Origin: Oscillospiraceae bacterium
GTDB taxonomy: Bacteria > Bacillota > Clostridia > UBA1381 > UBA9506
Direction: 5' to 3'
Length of the DNA stretch: 64,000 nt
Assembly: GCA_015068555.1 (NCBI GenBank)
Contig: SVKI01000002.1
Span: 46,646 to 110,645 of the forward strand
In this document: positions 1 to 8,765 of the stretch, in pieces
Position numbering within the stretch: position 1 is the first letter of the stretch
How the letters are laid out: the number at the start of each line of letters is the position of its first letter
The notes under the pieces: generated by a model
What the model saw: the letters and a program-made list of their open reading frames with translations, nothing else
Told to the model about the DNA's origin: nothing
Database searches by the model: none
Translations under genes and position numbers: made by a program

Positions 1-896
1 GCACGATTGGCTTTGTGCTGGCGCCGCGCATTAACGCGGCCGGCAGAGTGGGTGACCCCAAATGTGCCGTCGAGCTTCTGTTGGCTCCGGATGATCACAC
101 AGCATCGCGCCTTGCGCAGCAGTTAGATGATGAAAACAGAGAGCGCCAGGCAACAGAGCAAAGGATTTATGAAGAAGCACTATCCATGCTGGAAACGGAT
201 ACAAGATTTAAAGACGATTCTGTTTTGGTGCTGGCAAGTGAAAACTGGCATCACGGAATTATCGGGATTGTGGCTTCAAAATTAACAGAGAAATTTAATA
301 AACCAACTATCTTAATCAGTCTTTCTGACAGTGAAGGAAAGGGCTCAGGCAGAAGCATTAAAGGCTTCAATCTGTTTGCAGCCCTGCAAACCTGTAACGA
401 TGATTTGATTCGTTTTGGCGGTCATGAGCTGGCTGCCGGTTTAACGGTTAACCGTGAGAAATTGGAGACGTTCCGCGCGCATATCAACCAGCATGCAAAA
501 GAGACGCTGACACAAGAAGACTTTGTTCCTGAATTAGTGATCGATGCGGAGCTCCCCGTAGAATACTTACATTTAAACACGGTTGATAAGCTTATGGTTA
601 TGGCGCCCTATGGCATGGGAAATGCATCGCCAATGTTTTTGTGCAGAAGATTACGGGTTTCTGCCATGCGACCGATGAGCGACGGCAAGCATTTGCGTTT
701 ATGCCTGACGGACGGTCATTATGTGATTGATGCGGTTGGTTTTTCCATGGGTGACTATTTGGAAAAACTGGCCGTCAATGATTGTATAGATATTGTGTTT
801 CATTTAGAAGGAAATGTATATCGTGGCGAAAGAAGAGTGCAGGTTTTACTGAAAGACCTGCGACATTCGCCGCAGACAGGAGATTGCCATGGATGA
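1..896 (+). CDS. recJ: RecJ single-strand exonuclease, C-terminal part (5' end outside window)
   Basis: The reading frame is open from the first bases, so this is the 3' part of a longer gene. It begins inside the conserved PRINAAGR stretch of the DHHA1 domain. A glycine-rich GKGSGRS and an FGGHELAAG motif follow, then a C-terminal OB-like region. RecJ degrades single-stranded DNA 5' to 3' in recombination and mismatch repair; the catalytic DHH half lies upstream of the window. The stop overlaps the start of rel by 8 bases, which suggests translational coupling. The GTG at 15 is an internal valine codon, not a start. Identification is firm from the DHHA1 motifs. Confidence 0.93.
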   Translation, partial: TIGFVLAPRINAAGRVGDPKCAVELLLAPDDHTASRLAQQLDDENRERQATEQRIYEEALSMLETDTRFKDDSVLVLASENWHHGIIGIVASKLTEKFNKPTILISLSDSEGKGSGRSIKGFNLFAALQTCNDDLIRFGGHELAAGLTVNREKLETFRAHINQHAKETLTQEDFVPELVIDAELPVEYLHLNTVDKLMVMAPYGMGNASPMFLCRRLRVSAMRPMSDGKHLRLCLTDGHYVIDAVGFSMGDYLEKLAVNDCIDIVFHLEGNVYRGERRVQVLLKDLRHSPQTGDCHG

Positions 897-3072
897 TACC
901 TTCAAGGCCCTAGTCGAAAAGATACAGAGCTACAATGCAAAATTTGATATTGAAAAGCTGACGGCCGCCTACGAGCTTGCCAAACATGCGCATGAAGGTC
1001 AGCTTCGTAATTCGGGTGAACCGTACATCATTCACCCTCTTAATGTTGCGCACATTTTGGCTGACTTAGAGCTTGATGAAGACACCCTGGTGGGCGCCTT
1101 GCTGCATGATGTGGTCGAGGACACGGAGTACACAATTGCAGACATTTCCCGTCAGTTTGGTGACGGTGTTGGTATCATTGTAGATGGTGTAACCAAGCTG
1201 AGCAAAATTCAATATACCACCAAAGAAGAGCAACAAATTGAAAACCTGCGAAAAATGTTTTTGGCCATGGCAAAAGACGTGCGCGTTATCTTAATCAAGC
1301 TGGCCGACCGTTTGCATAACATGCGAACATTAAAGGCCATGACGGAAGAAAAGCAACGCGAAAAAGCAAGAGAAACCTTGGAGGTTTATGCGGCTTTAGC
1401 GCACCGATTAGGCATGTCGAAAATTAAATGGGAGCTGGAGGATTTATCTCTCCGTTATCTTGACCCCGTTGCCTACCGCGAAATCACGGAATCCATCAGC
1501 CAGAAGCGCAAAGAGCGTGAAGAGTACATTGAAGATATTATGGATAACATCCGGCAAAAGCTTTCCGAACTCGGCATTCGTGCACAGCTCATGGGTCGTG
1601 CCAAGCATTTTTACAGCATTTTCAGAAAAATGTTTACACAGAATAAAAATATTGATGAAATCTATGATTTGTTTGCTGTACGTGCCATTGTTGACAGTGT
1701 GAAGGACTGCTACGCCGTTTTGGGTATGGTTCATGAACTGTATTATCCGATTCCCGGCCGCTTTAAAGATTATATAGCCATGCCCAAGCCCAACATGTAT
1801 CAATCTTTGCATACGACAGTTATGGGTCCGCACGGTATTCCGTTTGAAATTCAAATTCGCACGCAGGAGATGCATAAGGTGGCCGAATATGGTATCGCGG
1901 CACACTGGAAGTATAAAGAGGGCGTCAGCGGCTCGTCGGATATGGATGAAAAGCTTGCCTGGATTGGAAAAATTTTAGAGATTCAGAACGATGCCGTGGA
2001 TTCTGATGATTTTATGCGTACGCTTAAAATTGACCTGTTTGCCGATGAAGTTTTCGTGTTTACGCCAAAGGGTGATGTGATTAACTTACCTGCCGGTTCA
2101 ACACCGATCGACTTCGCTTTTGCCATTCACAGTGCAGTTGGCTGTCGTATGGCGGGCGTGCGTGTAAACGGTAAAATTGCCACGCTTGACTATATTTTGC
2201 AGAACGGCGATATAGTCGATATCATGACGTCTTCCGCCGTTCACGGTCCCAGTCGCGACTGGCTTAAGATTTGTAAAACCTCGCAGGCACGAACCAAAAT
2301 CAATCAATGGTTTAAAAAAGAACGCCGTGAGGAGAACATTCTGCGCGGCAAAGACATGATTGAAAAGGAAATCAAGCATTTAGGTTATAGTGTAAATCAG
2401 CTGTTAAAACCCGAGTGGCTTGAGTCTCTTTTGAAAAAATACGGTATTCAAACGCTTGATGATATGTTTGCAGCCGTTGGCTATGGCGGATTGACTGTGA
2501 ACAAGGTTGTAAGCCGCCTAAAAGAAGAGTATAAGCTTGCCAATAAAGCAGAGGTTACGGCCCAACTGCCGCAAACCGTACAGACACCAGCAAAAAAGAA
2601 GAAAAATTCAACTAACGGCATTGTTGTAGCGGGCATTGAAAACTGCCTGGTGCGTTTGTCGCATTGTTGTAATCCCGTGCCGGGCGATGCAATTGTGGGC
2701 TATATCACACGCGGCAGAGGTGTTTCCGTTCATCGTGCGGATTGCCCGAACTTAAAGGCAGAAGAAAAGATGCCGAAGGCTAACGCAAGGCTGATACAGG
2801 TTTACTGGGAAGAAGAATATACAAGTGGCTCTTCCTATCAGACAGAATTGCAGATTGCCGCCTACGACAGACAAGGCTTGCTGGCTGAAATTACCAGTAT
2901 TTTGTATGACATGAAAATCCTTTTAAAAGCGGTTCATACCAAAACAACCAAGGAGCAAATTGCCGTGATTAACATAACGCTTGAAATTGCCAGCAAAGAA
3001 CAGCTTGACATGATAACCAAAAAGCTGTCTCGTTTAGGCGGCGTATTTGAGGTTACAAGAAATAATGCATGA
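889..3072 (+). CDS. rel: Bifunctional (p)ppGpp synthetase/hydrolase Rel
   Basis: At 727 residues this is a full-length long RSH enzyme that makes and degrades the stringent-response alarmone. In order it has an HD hydrolase domain (about residues 30-190, with HAHEGQLR and LLHDVVEDT), a synthetase domain (about 220-350), a TGS domain (about 385-450, starting VFVFTPKG) and a C-terminal ACT domain (about 650-727). The synthetase carries GRFKDY, the RxKD form typical of bifunctional enzymes rather than the ExDD form of synthetase-only RelA. It overlaps recJ by 8 bases and the following MBL gene by 4, so these are probably co-transcribed. Confidence 0.97.
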   Translation: MDDTFKALVEKIQSYNAKFDIEKLTAAYELAKHAHEGQLRNSGEPYIIHPLNVAHILADLELDEDTLVGALLHDVVEDTEYTIADISRQFGDGVGIIVDGVTKLSKIQYTTKEEQQIENLRKMFLAMAKDVRVILIKLADRLHNMRTLKAMTEEKQREKARETLEVYAALAHRLGMSKIKWELEDLSLRYLDPVAYREITESISQKRKEREEYIEDIMDNIRQKLSELGIRAQLMGRAKHFYSIFRKMFTQNKNIDEIYDLFAVRAIVDSVKDCYAVLGMVHELYYPIPGRFKDYIAMPKPNMYQSLHTTVMGPHGIPFEIQIRTQEMHKVAEYGIAAHWKYKEGVSGSSDMDEKLAWIGKILEIQNDAVDSDDFMRTLKIDLFADEVFVFTPKGDVINLPAGSTPIDFAFAIHSAVGCRMAGVRVNGKIATLDYILQNGDIVDIMTSSAVHGPSRDWLKICKTSQARTKINQWFKKERREENILRGKDMIEKEIKHLGYSVNQLLKPEWLESLLKKYGIQTLDDMFAAVGYGGLTVNKVVSRLKEEYKLANKAEVTAQLPQTVQTPAKKKKNSTNGIVVAGIENCLVRLSHCCNPVPGDAIVGYITRGRGVSVHRADCPNLKAEEKMPKANARLIQVYWEEEYTSGSSYQTELQIAAYDRQGLLAEITSILYDMKILLKAVHTKTTKEQIAVINITLEIASKEQLDMITKKLSRLGGVFEVTRNNA

Positions 3073-3740
3073 TGGGATGTTGCAGGATGATTTTGGATTG
3101 TGTTACAGTGGGGGATATGGGCGTCAATTGTTATTTGGTTGGAGATGCAAACGAGCTCATTATAATAGACCCGGGCGATGATGCGGCGCACATCATAGAG
3201 CATATTGAAGATAATGGCTACGGGGTGCGCTATGTGGTTTTAACCCATTGCCATTTCGACCATATCGGCGCTGTTTGGGAGGTTTGCCAAAGAACCGGTG
3301 CCCGGCTTTTAATTGGGGAAAAAGAAGCAGATAATTATGCAGACAGAAAGGTCACTCTTTGCGGTTATTTTTCTTCTATGCCAAAGATGAAAGAGCCTGA
3401 TGCATATTTAGCGGAAGGTGATGTGGTGCAATCCGGCAACTTTGCTTTCCGTGTGCTTGAAACGCCCGGCCATACAAGCGGCTCGATTTGCCTGCTATGT
3501 GAGGACTGCTTACTCTCGGGTGACACGTTATTTCGCGGGAGTATTGGCCGTGCGGATTTCCCAACCGGAGATTTACGCACATTAATTGCCAGCATTACTG
3601 ACAAGTTGTTTACCTTGCCGGATTATACAAAGGTCTATCCCGGTCATGGCGAAAGTAGCACAATAGGATACGAAAAGGAGCATAATGAGGTTTATGAATG
3701 GGAGCGAAGAAGTTGTGAATCCATGGGGCGGTCTTCATAA
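3069..3740 (+). CDS. MBL-fold hydrolase, glyoxalase II-like
   Basis: A 223-residue metallo-beta-lactamase-fold protein. The metal-binding signature HCHFDH is visible at about residue 59, followed by TPGHTSGS, SGDTLFRGSIGRAD and YPGHG, the usual order in hydroxyacylglutathione hydrolase-like (GloB/YqgX) proteins. The substrate is not decided by the sequence; thioesters are usual for this group. The ATGA overlap with rel supports the first ATG, but the more typical family start would be the methionine at 3087 (MILDC). The gene's last 56 bases overlap the start of hemZ in another frame. A MBL gene between rel and hemZ is, from memory, a familiar Clostridia arrangement. Confidence 0.85.
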   Translation: MMGCCRMILDCVTVGDMGVNCYLVGDANELIIIDPGDDAAHIIEHIEDNGYGVRYVVLTHCHFDHIGAVWEVCQRTGARLLIGEKEADNYADRKVTLCGYFSSMPKMKEPDAYLAEGDVVQSGNFAFRVLETPGHTSGSICLLCEDCLLSGDTLFRGSIGRADFPTGDLRTLIASITDKLFTLPDYTKVYPGHGESSTIGYEKEHNEVYEWERRSCESMGRSS

Positions 3741-4878
3741 TGTGCGCCCTGTGAAACGAGTGGTGGGCATGCTGGAAAGCGGTATGTCTCCTAATGAAAT
3801 CAAAGAATCACTCAAAGAAGAGTTTCAGGTTTCTGATAGTAAAATAGATTTGTCTTTGGCAATTGCAGAAGAGGAAATGCAGGTTTTAAGCTGTATGAAA
3901 CCGCGAGATGCGGCGATTTACATTGACATTCCGTTTTGCCCTTCCAAGTGTACATATTGTTCCTTTGCGTCGCTTCCGGCGGATAAGCTCAAGCAGTTTG
4001 CTGAGCCATATTTGGCCGCACTATACAGAGAGATGGAGCATGTGGCGCCCATCATCAAAAATCTTGGCTTTACGATTCGCTCTGTATATATCGGCGGCGG
4101 CACACCGACAACTTTGATGGCTATTGAACTGGATAATTTGTTATATGAAATCAATAAAGTGTTTGATTTATCAAAGATCTGGGAGTTTTCAGTAGAAGCC
4201 GGCCGACCGGATACGATTACGGGGGCTAAGCTTTCAGCTATGAGAAAACACGGCGTGAACCGCATCAGCGTGAATCCGCAAAGCATCCATGAAAAAACGC
4301 TTCGCCGTATCGGAAGAAAACATAGCTTTGAAGCCATTGTTTCGGCAGTTGATATGGTGAGAAAATTTGATTTTTCTGTTTTAAATATGGATGTGATAGC
4401 GGGACTCCCGGGTGAAAGTTTAGAGGATTTTAAAGAAACTGTGCAGGCTGTTTCTGCACTAAAACCGGAAAACATAACTGTACATACCATGCATTTTAAA
4501 CGAGCTTCTAAACTTAAAACCGAGTTTTTACAACCCACCGATGAGGAACACTTACAAACCGTTGAGATGCTGGATTATGCTTATCAATATCTGGCAGATT
4601 TAAACTATAAAGCTTATTACCTTTACAGGCAGAAAAACACCATGGGCAACCTGGAAAATACAGGCCTTTGCCAGCCTGGTACACCGTGCGTGTATAACAT
4701 TGGGATGATGGAAGAAACCATGCCGGTTTTCGGCTTTGGCGTCGGCGGTGTTACAAAGATGGTAAGCGGCAACAGGATTGAGAGAATCTATAATGTGAAG
4801 GATGTTCAGGAATATTTAAACCGGCAGCAGGAAATGCGCGAGAAAAAGAACTATTTATATGAGTTTTATGCTGAGTAA
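3685..4878 (+). CDS. hemZ: HemZ-type coproporphyrinogen III oxidase-like radical SAM protein
   Basis: A 397-residue radical SAM protein. CPSKCTYC is the CxxxCxxC cluster motif, followed by IGGGTPT and a HemN-like core with VNPQS and DVIAGLPGES. The segment before the cluster (VRPVKRV, then a helical region to about residue 70) matches the HemZ group, associated with oxygen-independent coproporphyrinogen dehydrogenation. As I recall the family, HemZ proteins usually have about 100 further N-terminal residues, absent here because the gene opens inside the MBL gene. AAGGAG at 3675-3680 sits correctly for the ATG at 3685. No other haem gene is nearby, so a different radical SAM role is possible. 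Confidence 0.8.
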   Translation: MRFMNGSEEVVNPWGGLHNVRPVKRVVGMLESGMSPNEIKESLKEEFQVSDSKIDLSLAIAEEEMQVLSCMKPRDAAIYIDIPFCPSKCTYCSFASLPADKLKQFAEPYLAALYREMEHVAPIIKNLGFTIRSVYIGGGTPTTLMAIELDNLLYEINKVFDLSKIWEFSVEAGRPDTITGAKLSAMRKHGVNRISVNPQSIHEKTLRRIGRKHSFEAIVSAVDMVRKFDFSVLNMDVIAGLPGESLEDFKETVQAVSALKPENITVHTMHFKRASKLKTEFLQPTDEEHLQTVEMLDYAYQYLADLNYKAYYLYRQKNTMGNLENTGLCQPGTPCVYNIGMMEETMPVFGFGVGGVTKMVSGNRIERIYNVKDVQEYLNRQQEMREKKNYLYEFYAE

Positions 4879-4919
4879 CAGAATATCAAACATAAGATGT
4901 ACAAAAGGAGTGACAGCAC

Positions 4920-5372
4920 ATGAAGTGCCCGTATTGTGATTACGAAGAAAGTAAGGTCATTGACTCCCGTCCGACAGATGAACATGAGGCGATTCGCCGC
5001 AGGAGAGAATGTCTTTCCTGCAATAAGCGTTTCACCACCTATGAAAAGGTGGAAAGCATTCCCCTGATGGTGATTAAGAAGGACGGTTCCCGTCAGATGT
5101 TTGACAGGGTTAAGCTTTTAAACGGCATTATGCGTGCTTGTGAAAAACGCCCCGTTCCCACAACAGAGATGGAACATATTACAAATGAAATTGAAATTGC
5201 GGCACAGAACTTATTAGAACGTGAAATTCAAAGTGACCAGATTGGCGAAATGGTTATGGATAAGCTGAAGGATATTGATGAAGTGGCCTATGTGCGTTTT
5301 GCTTCTGTGTATCGGCAGTTTAAAGATATCAACACCTTTGTTGAAGAAGTAAACAAACTTTTAAAGAGGTAA
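4920..5372 (+). CDS. nrdR: Transcriptional repressor NrdR
   Basis: At 150 residues this has the normal NrdR length. An N-terminal zinc ribbon (CPYC near residue 3 and CLSC near 31) is followed by an ATP-cone domain (about 49-139). NrdR senses ATP/dATP and represses ribonucleotide reductase genes through NrdR boxes. An AAAGGAG lies 9-10 bases before the ATG. No nrd gene is in the window, so its targets are elsewhere. Three bases separate it from ung, suggesting one transcript. Confidence 0.97.
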   Translation: MKCPYCDYEESKVIDSRPTDEHEAIRRRRECLSCNKRFTTYEKVESIPLMVIKKDGSRQMFDRVKLLNGIMRACEKRPVPTTEMEHITNEIEIAAQNLLEREIQSDQIGEMVMDKLKDIDEVAYVRFASVYRQFKDINTFVEEVNKLLKR

Positions 5373-5375
5373 GCC

Positions 5376-6047
5376 ATGTTGCAAATAGGAAACTCGTGGG
5401 ATACGGTGCTTGCTGATGAAGTGAAAAAGCCATATTTTGCAGATTTGATGCAAAAGGTATCGAAAGAATATGAAAAGGCGACGGTGTATCCTCCCAAAGA
5501 AAATATATATAACGCATTACGGCTGACGCCCTATGAAAAGGTAAAAATTCTGCTCTTGGGGCAGGATCCCTATCACGGGGAAGGACAGGCTCACGGGCTT
5601 GCTTTTTCTGTTTTGCCCGGCGTGCCTTGTCCGCCTTCGTTGCAGAACATGTTTAAAGAATTACAGAGCGATTTGGGCATTCCCGTTTCCACAAATGGAT
5701 GCTTAACTGCCTGGGGAGAGCAGGGAGTGCTGTTGCTTAACACCGTGCTGACGGTGCGCGAGGGTGAACCAAACTCACACAAGAATCTGGGTTGGACGAC
5801 CTTTACCGATGCCGTGATTCGCTCGCTGAACGACCGCGAAGACCCTGTTATTTTCCTGTTGTGGGGCGCAAACGCCAAAGAAAAACTTCCGCTCATTACC
5901 AATAGCAGGCATTATGTTTTATCTGCGCCACATCCAAGTCCGCTTTCAGCACACCGCGGATTTTTTGGTTGCAAGCACTTCAGCAAATGCAATCTTATTT
6001 TACAAAGGCAAAATAAAGCGCCAATCAACTGGCAGCTTTCATTTTAA
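5376..6047 (+). CDS. ung: Uracil-DNA glycosylase, family 1
   Basis: A 223-residue protein with the family 1 motifs: GQDPYHGEGQAHGLAFSV (water-activating Asp in QDPYH), LLLNTVLTV, and the DNA-intercalation loop HPSPLSAHRGFFG. It removes uracil from DNA to start base excision repair. AAGAGGTAAGCC precedes the ATG. It follows nrdR directly and is 17 bases before the exonuclease gene. Its length and motifs are those of an intact enzyme. Confidence 0.97.
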   Translation: MLQIGNSWDTVLADEVKKPYFADLMQKVSKEYEKATVYPPKENIYNALRLTPYEKVKILLLGQDPYHGEGQAHGLAFSVLPGVPCPPSLQNMFKELQSDLGIPVSTNGCLTAWGEQGVLLLNTVLTVREGEPNSHKNLGWTTFTDAVIRSLNDREDPVIFLLWGANAKEKLPLITNSRHYVLSAPHPSPLSAHRGFFGCKHFSKCNLILQRQNKAPINWQLSF

Positions 6048-6064
6048 CCGGAAAGGTTGTTACC

Positions 6065-6910
6065 ATGGAATATATTATTTTTGATTTGGAATGGTCGCGC
6101 AATGTGCGGCATGTAATTCCGAAATGCCCGGATGAAATTATTCAAATCGGTGCTGTAAAATATGATAAGAATTTACAATATAAGGGTAGTTTTAACCGCT
6201 TTATCAAGCCCAGTGTTTATAACGGCGTAGATGCAAAGGTAACAGAACTGACAGGCATCACCAAGCATCACCTGGAGCGGTTTGGCGTTCCCTTTGTGGA
6301 GGCATTTCGTGAGTTTAAAGCCTTTATGGGCAGAGAATATGTGTTGATGTCATGGGGTACGCAGGATATTCAGATACTTAGAACGAATGCACAGTATTAT
6401 AATAAAAATATAAAACTTAACTTCATGCAAAGTTTTGCTGATCTGCAAAAATATGCGGCGCTGAAGCTGCGCGACGGTGACAAACAACAGCTTGGCCTTC
6501 AGACAGCAGCTGATTTATGCCAGATTTCCTACGACGCGGAGACCTTGCACGATGCACATGTTGATGCTGAAATTTCAGGCGAAGTGTTTGTGCATATTTT
6601 TGATAAAAAGGACTTTGCGCCTTTTGTGTGTGATATGAGCAAGCCGAAGGTAGCGCAACAGCCGCAGGAAAATCCGTTATCCAATGTTAAGAAAGATGCT
6701 GAAAAGTTTAAACTAACCTGTCAAGATTGCGGCAGACCGCTGAAAAATAAAACCGGCTGGTTTTGTGACGGACGAAACTTCTTCTCGTTTATGCGTTGTA
6801 ATACCTGTAAAAAGAATGTTTTTGCCATGGTGGAAACGATAACTGGGCGGGACGGAAAACCGAGATATAAAAGAAAACTGCGTTTTGTTGATAAGGTTAA
6901 GGGATTATAA
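6065..6910 (+). CDS. DEDDh 3'-5' exonuclease with C-terminal zinc ribbon
   Basis: A 281-residue protein. The N-terminal half is an exonuclease of the RNase T/DnaQ superfamily: IFDLEW gives the first Asp/Glu pair (residues 7 and 9), an LSWGTQDIQ-type block resembles the second motif, and HDAHVDAE supplies the last His/Asp. It resembles KapD-like inhibitor-type exonucleases. After about residue 215 come CQDCG, WFC and CNTCKK, a four- to five-cysteine zinc ribbon. The substrate, RNA or DNA, cannot be told from sequence. It probably closes the nrdR-ung transcript, since an AT-rich hairpin follows at 6930-6960. Confidence 0.8.
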   Translation: MEYIIFDLEWSRNVRHVIPKCPDEIIQIGAVKYDKNLQYKGSFNRFIKPSVYNGVDAKVTELTGITKHHLERFGVPFVEAFREFKAFMGREYVLMSWGTQDIQILRTNAQYYNKNIKLNFMQSFADLQKYAALKLRDGDKQQLGLQTAADLCQISYDAETLHDAHVDAEISGEVFVHIFDKKDFAPFVCDMSKPKVAQQPQENPLSNVKKDAEKFKLTCQDCGRPLKNKTGWFCDGRNFFSFMRCNTCKKNVFAMVETITGRDGKPRYKRKLRFVDKVKGL

Positions 6911-6929
6911 AGAGAATAAGAACCTCACG

Positions 6930-6960
6930 AAATTCTGGCAAACTAAAGTTTGAGAATTTT
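6930..6960 (+). terminator. Candidate AT-rich hairpin terminator after the exonuclease gene
   Basis: AAATTCT, a 2-base bulge, CAAACT, then AGTTTG and AGAATTTT form an A/T-rich stem running into four T. It sits 20 bases after the stop and before the PHP gene's leader. The stem is weak, so termination may be partial. Confidence 0.4.
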
Positions 6961-7018
6961 GGAGAACCTGATTGTATTCACAATAAGATGTGCCAAAAGC
7001 ATAGATAGGAGAGATATC

Positions 7019-8281
7019 ATGATACAGTTTGATGCGATTATGCAGGAAAAAAATGCAGAAACCCGCTTACAAATGCTTGCGGATATGAAGGCAGCGGGCA
7101 CCTTTGATGCATGTGAAAAAACCGAGAAGGTCAATAACCATATTCATACCATTTATTCTTTCTCGCCGTATTCGCCAACGGTTGCCCTGGCAAAAGCCTA
7201 TGAAGCCGGTCTTTGTACAGCAGGCATTATGGACCATGATTCCATTAGCGGTGCACACGAATTTCTGGCCGCCGGCGAAATCCTTAATATGAAAACCACC
7301 ATCGGTGCTGAGTGCCGTGCCAGCATGGAAGGTACAGCAATTGAGGATAAACGCATCAATAACCCCGACCAGAAGGGTGTTATTTATATGGCTTTGCATG
7401 GCATTCCCCATACGCAAATTGACAAGGTGACGGAATTCTTTAAGCCTTACACCGAAGCCCGCAATGCACGGAACAGAAAAATGGTGGAAAACATCAACAA
7501 TCTGTTTCAGGCTTATGGCGTTGTGCTGAGCTTTGATGATGATGTGTTACCAATCTCAATGTATCACATGGGCGGCTCGGTTACAGAGCGTCACGTGCTT
7601 TTCGCGCTGAGCTTAAAAATCATTTCTGTTTTTGGTAAGGGTGCCGGTTGCATCAGCTTTTTGAAGAACACACTAAGCATTCCCATTTCAGAAAAAATTG
7701 AGAGCTATTTGCTGGATGAAAATAACCCGCATTATGCCTATGACCTGCTTGGCGTGTTGAAGAGCGATTTAATCAGCAAAATCTATATTGACGCGACGGA
7801 TGAGTGCCCTAAAATTCAGGACGTGATTGCTTTTTCAAAAGAGATTGGTGCCATTTCTGCTTATGCTTACCTGGGTGACGTGGGTCAGAGTGTGACCGGT
7901 GACAAAAAGGCACAAAAGTTTGAGGATGATTATATAGAGCTGTTATTTAAAACCATCAGTGAACTTGGTTTTGACGCCGTGACCTACATGCCGTCAAGAA
8001 ACACACCGGAGCAGCTCACAAAGGTCATGGCTTTTTGTGACCAGTATAATCTGTTCCAGATCAGCGGTGAAGATATCAATAGCCCGCGCCAAAGCTTTAT
8101 CTGCGAAAAACTGGATGATCCTTCCTTTGCCCATTTAATTGACGCAACCTGGGCGCTGATTGGCCATGAAACCATGGCAACGGAAGCCCTTTCCAAAGGT
8201 ATGTTTTCTCAGGAAACAAAATCCATGTACCCGGATATTAAAGAGAGAATTAAAGTGTATAAAGAATACGGATTGCGCTAA
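7019..8281 (+). CDS. PHP-domain phosphoesterase-like protein
   Basis: A 420-residue protein starting at the ATG behind AGGAGAGATATC; the frame is open from 6950, but no ribosome site supports an earlier start. The PHP metal-binding motifs are visible: NNHIHTIYSF (HxH near residue 42), IMDHDSISG, and GAECRA. PHP domains are metal-dependent phosphoesterases, as in histidinol phosphatase and the PolC/DnaE exonuclease. The region after about residue 110 is long and I do not recognise a second domain. No histidine genes are adjacent, so the substrate is unknown. It appears to be a single-gene unit ending at the hairpin at 8325-8355. Confidence 0.75.
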   Translation: MIQFDAIMQEKNAETRLQMLADMKAAGTFDACEKTEKVNNHIHTIYSFSPYSPTVALAKAYEAGLCTAGIMDHDSISGAHEFLAAGEILNMKTTIGAECRASMEGTAIEDKRINNPDQKGVIYMALHGIPHTQIDKVTEFFKPYTEARNARNRKMVENINNLFQAYGVVLSFDDDVLPISMYHMGGSVTERHVLFALSLKIISVFGKGAGCISFLKNTLSIPISEKIESYLLDENNPHYAYDLLGVLKSDLISKIYIDATDECPKIQDVIAFSKEIGAISAYAYLGDVGQSVTGDKKAQKFEDDYIELLFKTISELGFDAVTYMPSRNTPEQLTKVMAFCDQYNLFQISGEDINSPRQSFICEKLDDPSFAHLIDATWALIGHETMATEALSKGMFSQETKSMYPDIKERIKVYKEYGLR

Positions 8282-8307
8282 AAAAAGCAGCTGTCGCCAT
8301 AATAGAC

Positions 8308-8324
8308 GTACTGTTAAGGACGGT
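8308..8324 (+). repeat. Left copy of a 17-base imperfect inverted repeat
   Basis: GTACTGTTAAGGACGGT matches the reverse complement of 8766-8782 at 14 of 17 bases. It lies just before the hairpin at 8325-8355. The pair frames the transposase remnant. Either it marks the ends of an inserted element, or it is a motif preceding the terminators of the two convergent genes. Confidence 0.5.
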
Positions 8325-8355
8325 AAACGGAGCAGTGATTTTCACCACTCCGTTT
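8325..8355 (+). terminator. Hairpin after the PHP gene
   Basis: AAACGGAG at 8325-8332 pairs with CTCCGTTT at 8348-8355 around a partly paired interior. The T run is short. It probably terminates the PHP transcript, and it also covers the stop codon of the transposase remnant on the other strand. Confidence 0.5.
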
Positions 8356-8686
8356 CGCTATTATAAAAACAATCGAATTTCCATTTTGAAGGGTTTGTGT
8401 CTATATATTCCCATATTTTTTGATAATCTATTTCACCACGAATTATGTGGTCGTGATAAGACCTTTGCCATACAGAATAACCAATTTCTTTCGTTGCCAT
8501 TCTTTTAAATGAACGAACAATGGTTTTAATATTCTTTGTAGGGGACGATGCCCTCATCGTCCCGTCAAGAAATAGAATCATATGAATATGGTTAGGCATT
8601 ATTACATATTTGTCAACTGTTACATGTTCGTATTTAATGTTTATATGATTAATATATGTATCACATATCAAACCGATTTCAGACAA
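8342..8686 (-). pseudogene. Truncated Y1 (IS200/REP-associated type) transposase
   Basis: A 114-residue frame counted from a TTG at 8686; the frame stays open up to 8749. MPNHIHMI is the HUH metal site and WQRSYHDHIIR holds the candidate catalytic tyrosine, followed by the usual C-terminal YIDTNPSKW. The family's N-terminal 50 or so residues, normally ending in a YFVTICT-like strand, are missing: upstream the frame runs into a palindrome (8696-8723) and then the terminator at 8726-8759. Two REP-like palindromes are translated in frame, one before the start and one as DGTMRASSPT. It is probably an inactive remnant, though both catalytic motifs survive. Confidence 0.75.
8537..8564. repeat. REP-like palindrome, copy inside the transposase frame
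   Basis: A 28-base palindromic element, TGTAGGGGACGATG then CCCTCATCGTCCCG, with arms GGGACGATG and CATCGTCCC. It is the inverted counterpart of 8696-8723 (26 of 28 bases identical after reverse complementing) and is read in frame within the transposase remnant. Confidence 0.8.
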
Positions 8687-8695
8687 ATTATTTTG

Positions 8696-8723
8696 CGGGA
8701 CGATGTGGGCATCGTCCCCTACA
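8696..8723. repeat. REP-like palindrome, copy at the transposase 5' break
   Basis: CGGGACGATGTGGG then CATCGTCCCCTACA, the same 28-base element as 8537-8564 in the opposite orientation. On the minus strand it translates as VGDDAHIVP just before the surviving transposase, so the truncation lies close to this repeat. Confidence 0.8.
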
Positions 8724-8725
8724 AT

Positions 8726-8759
8726 AAAAGGCTGAACGAAATCAATCGTTCAGCCTTTT
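8726..8759 (-). terminator. Terminator of the lipoprotein gene
   Basis: AAAAGGCTGAACG and CGTTCAGCCTTTT form a perfect 13-base stem with an 8-base loop. It can work in both directions and lies 50 bases past the end of the minus-strand lipoprotein gene. Confidence 0.85.
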
Positions 8760-8765
8760 AATCTT

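Noticed and set aside
889..3072. Synthetase-only RelA
   Set aside because: The HD hydrolase residues are present and the RFKD motif is that of bifunctional Rel.
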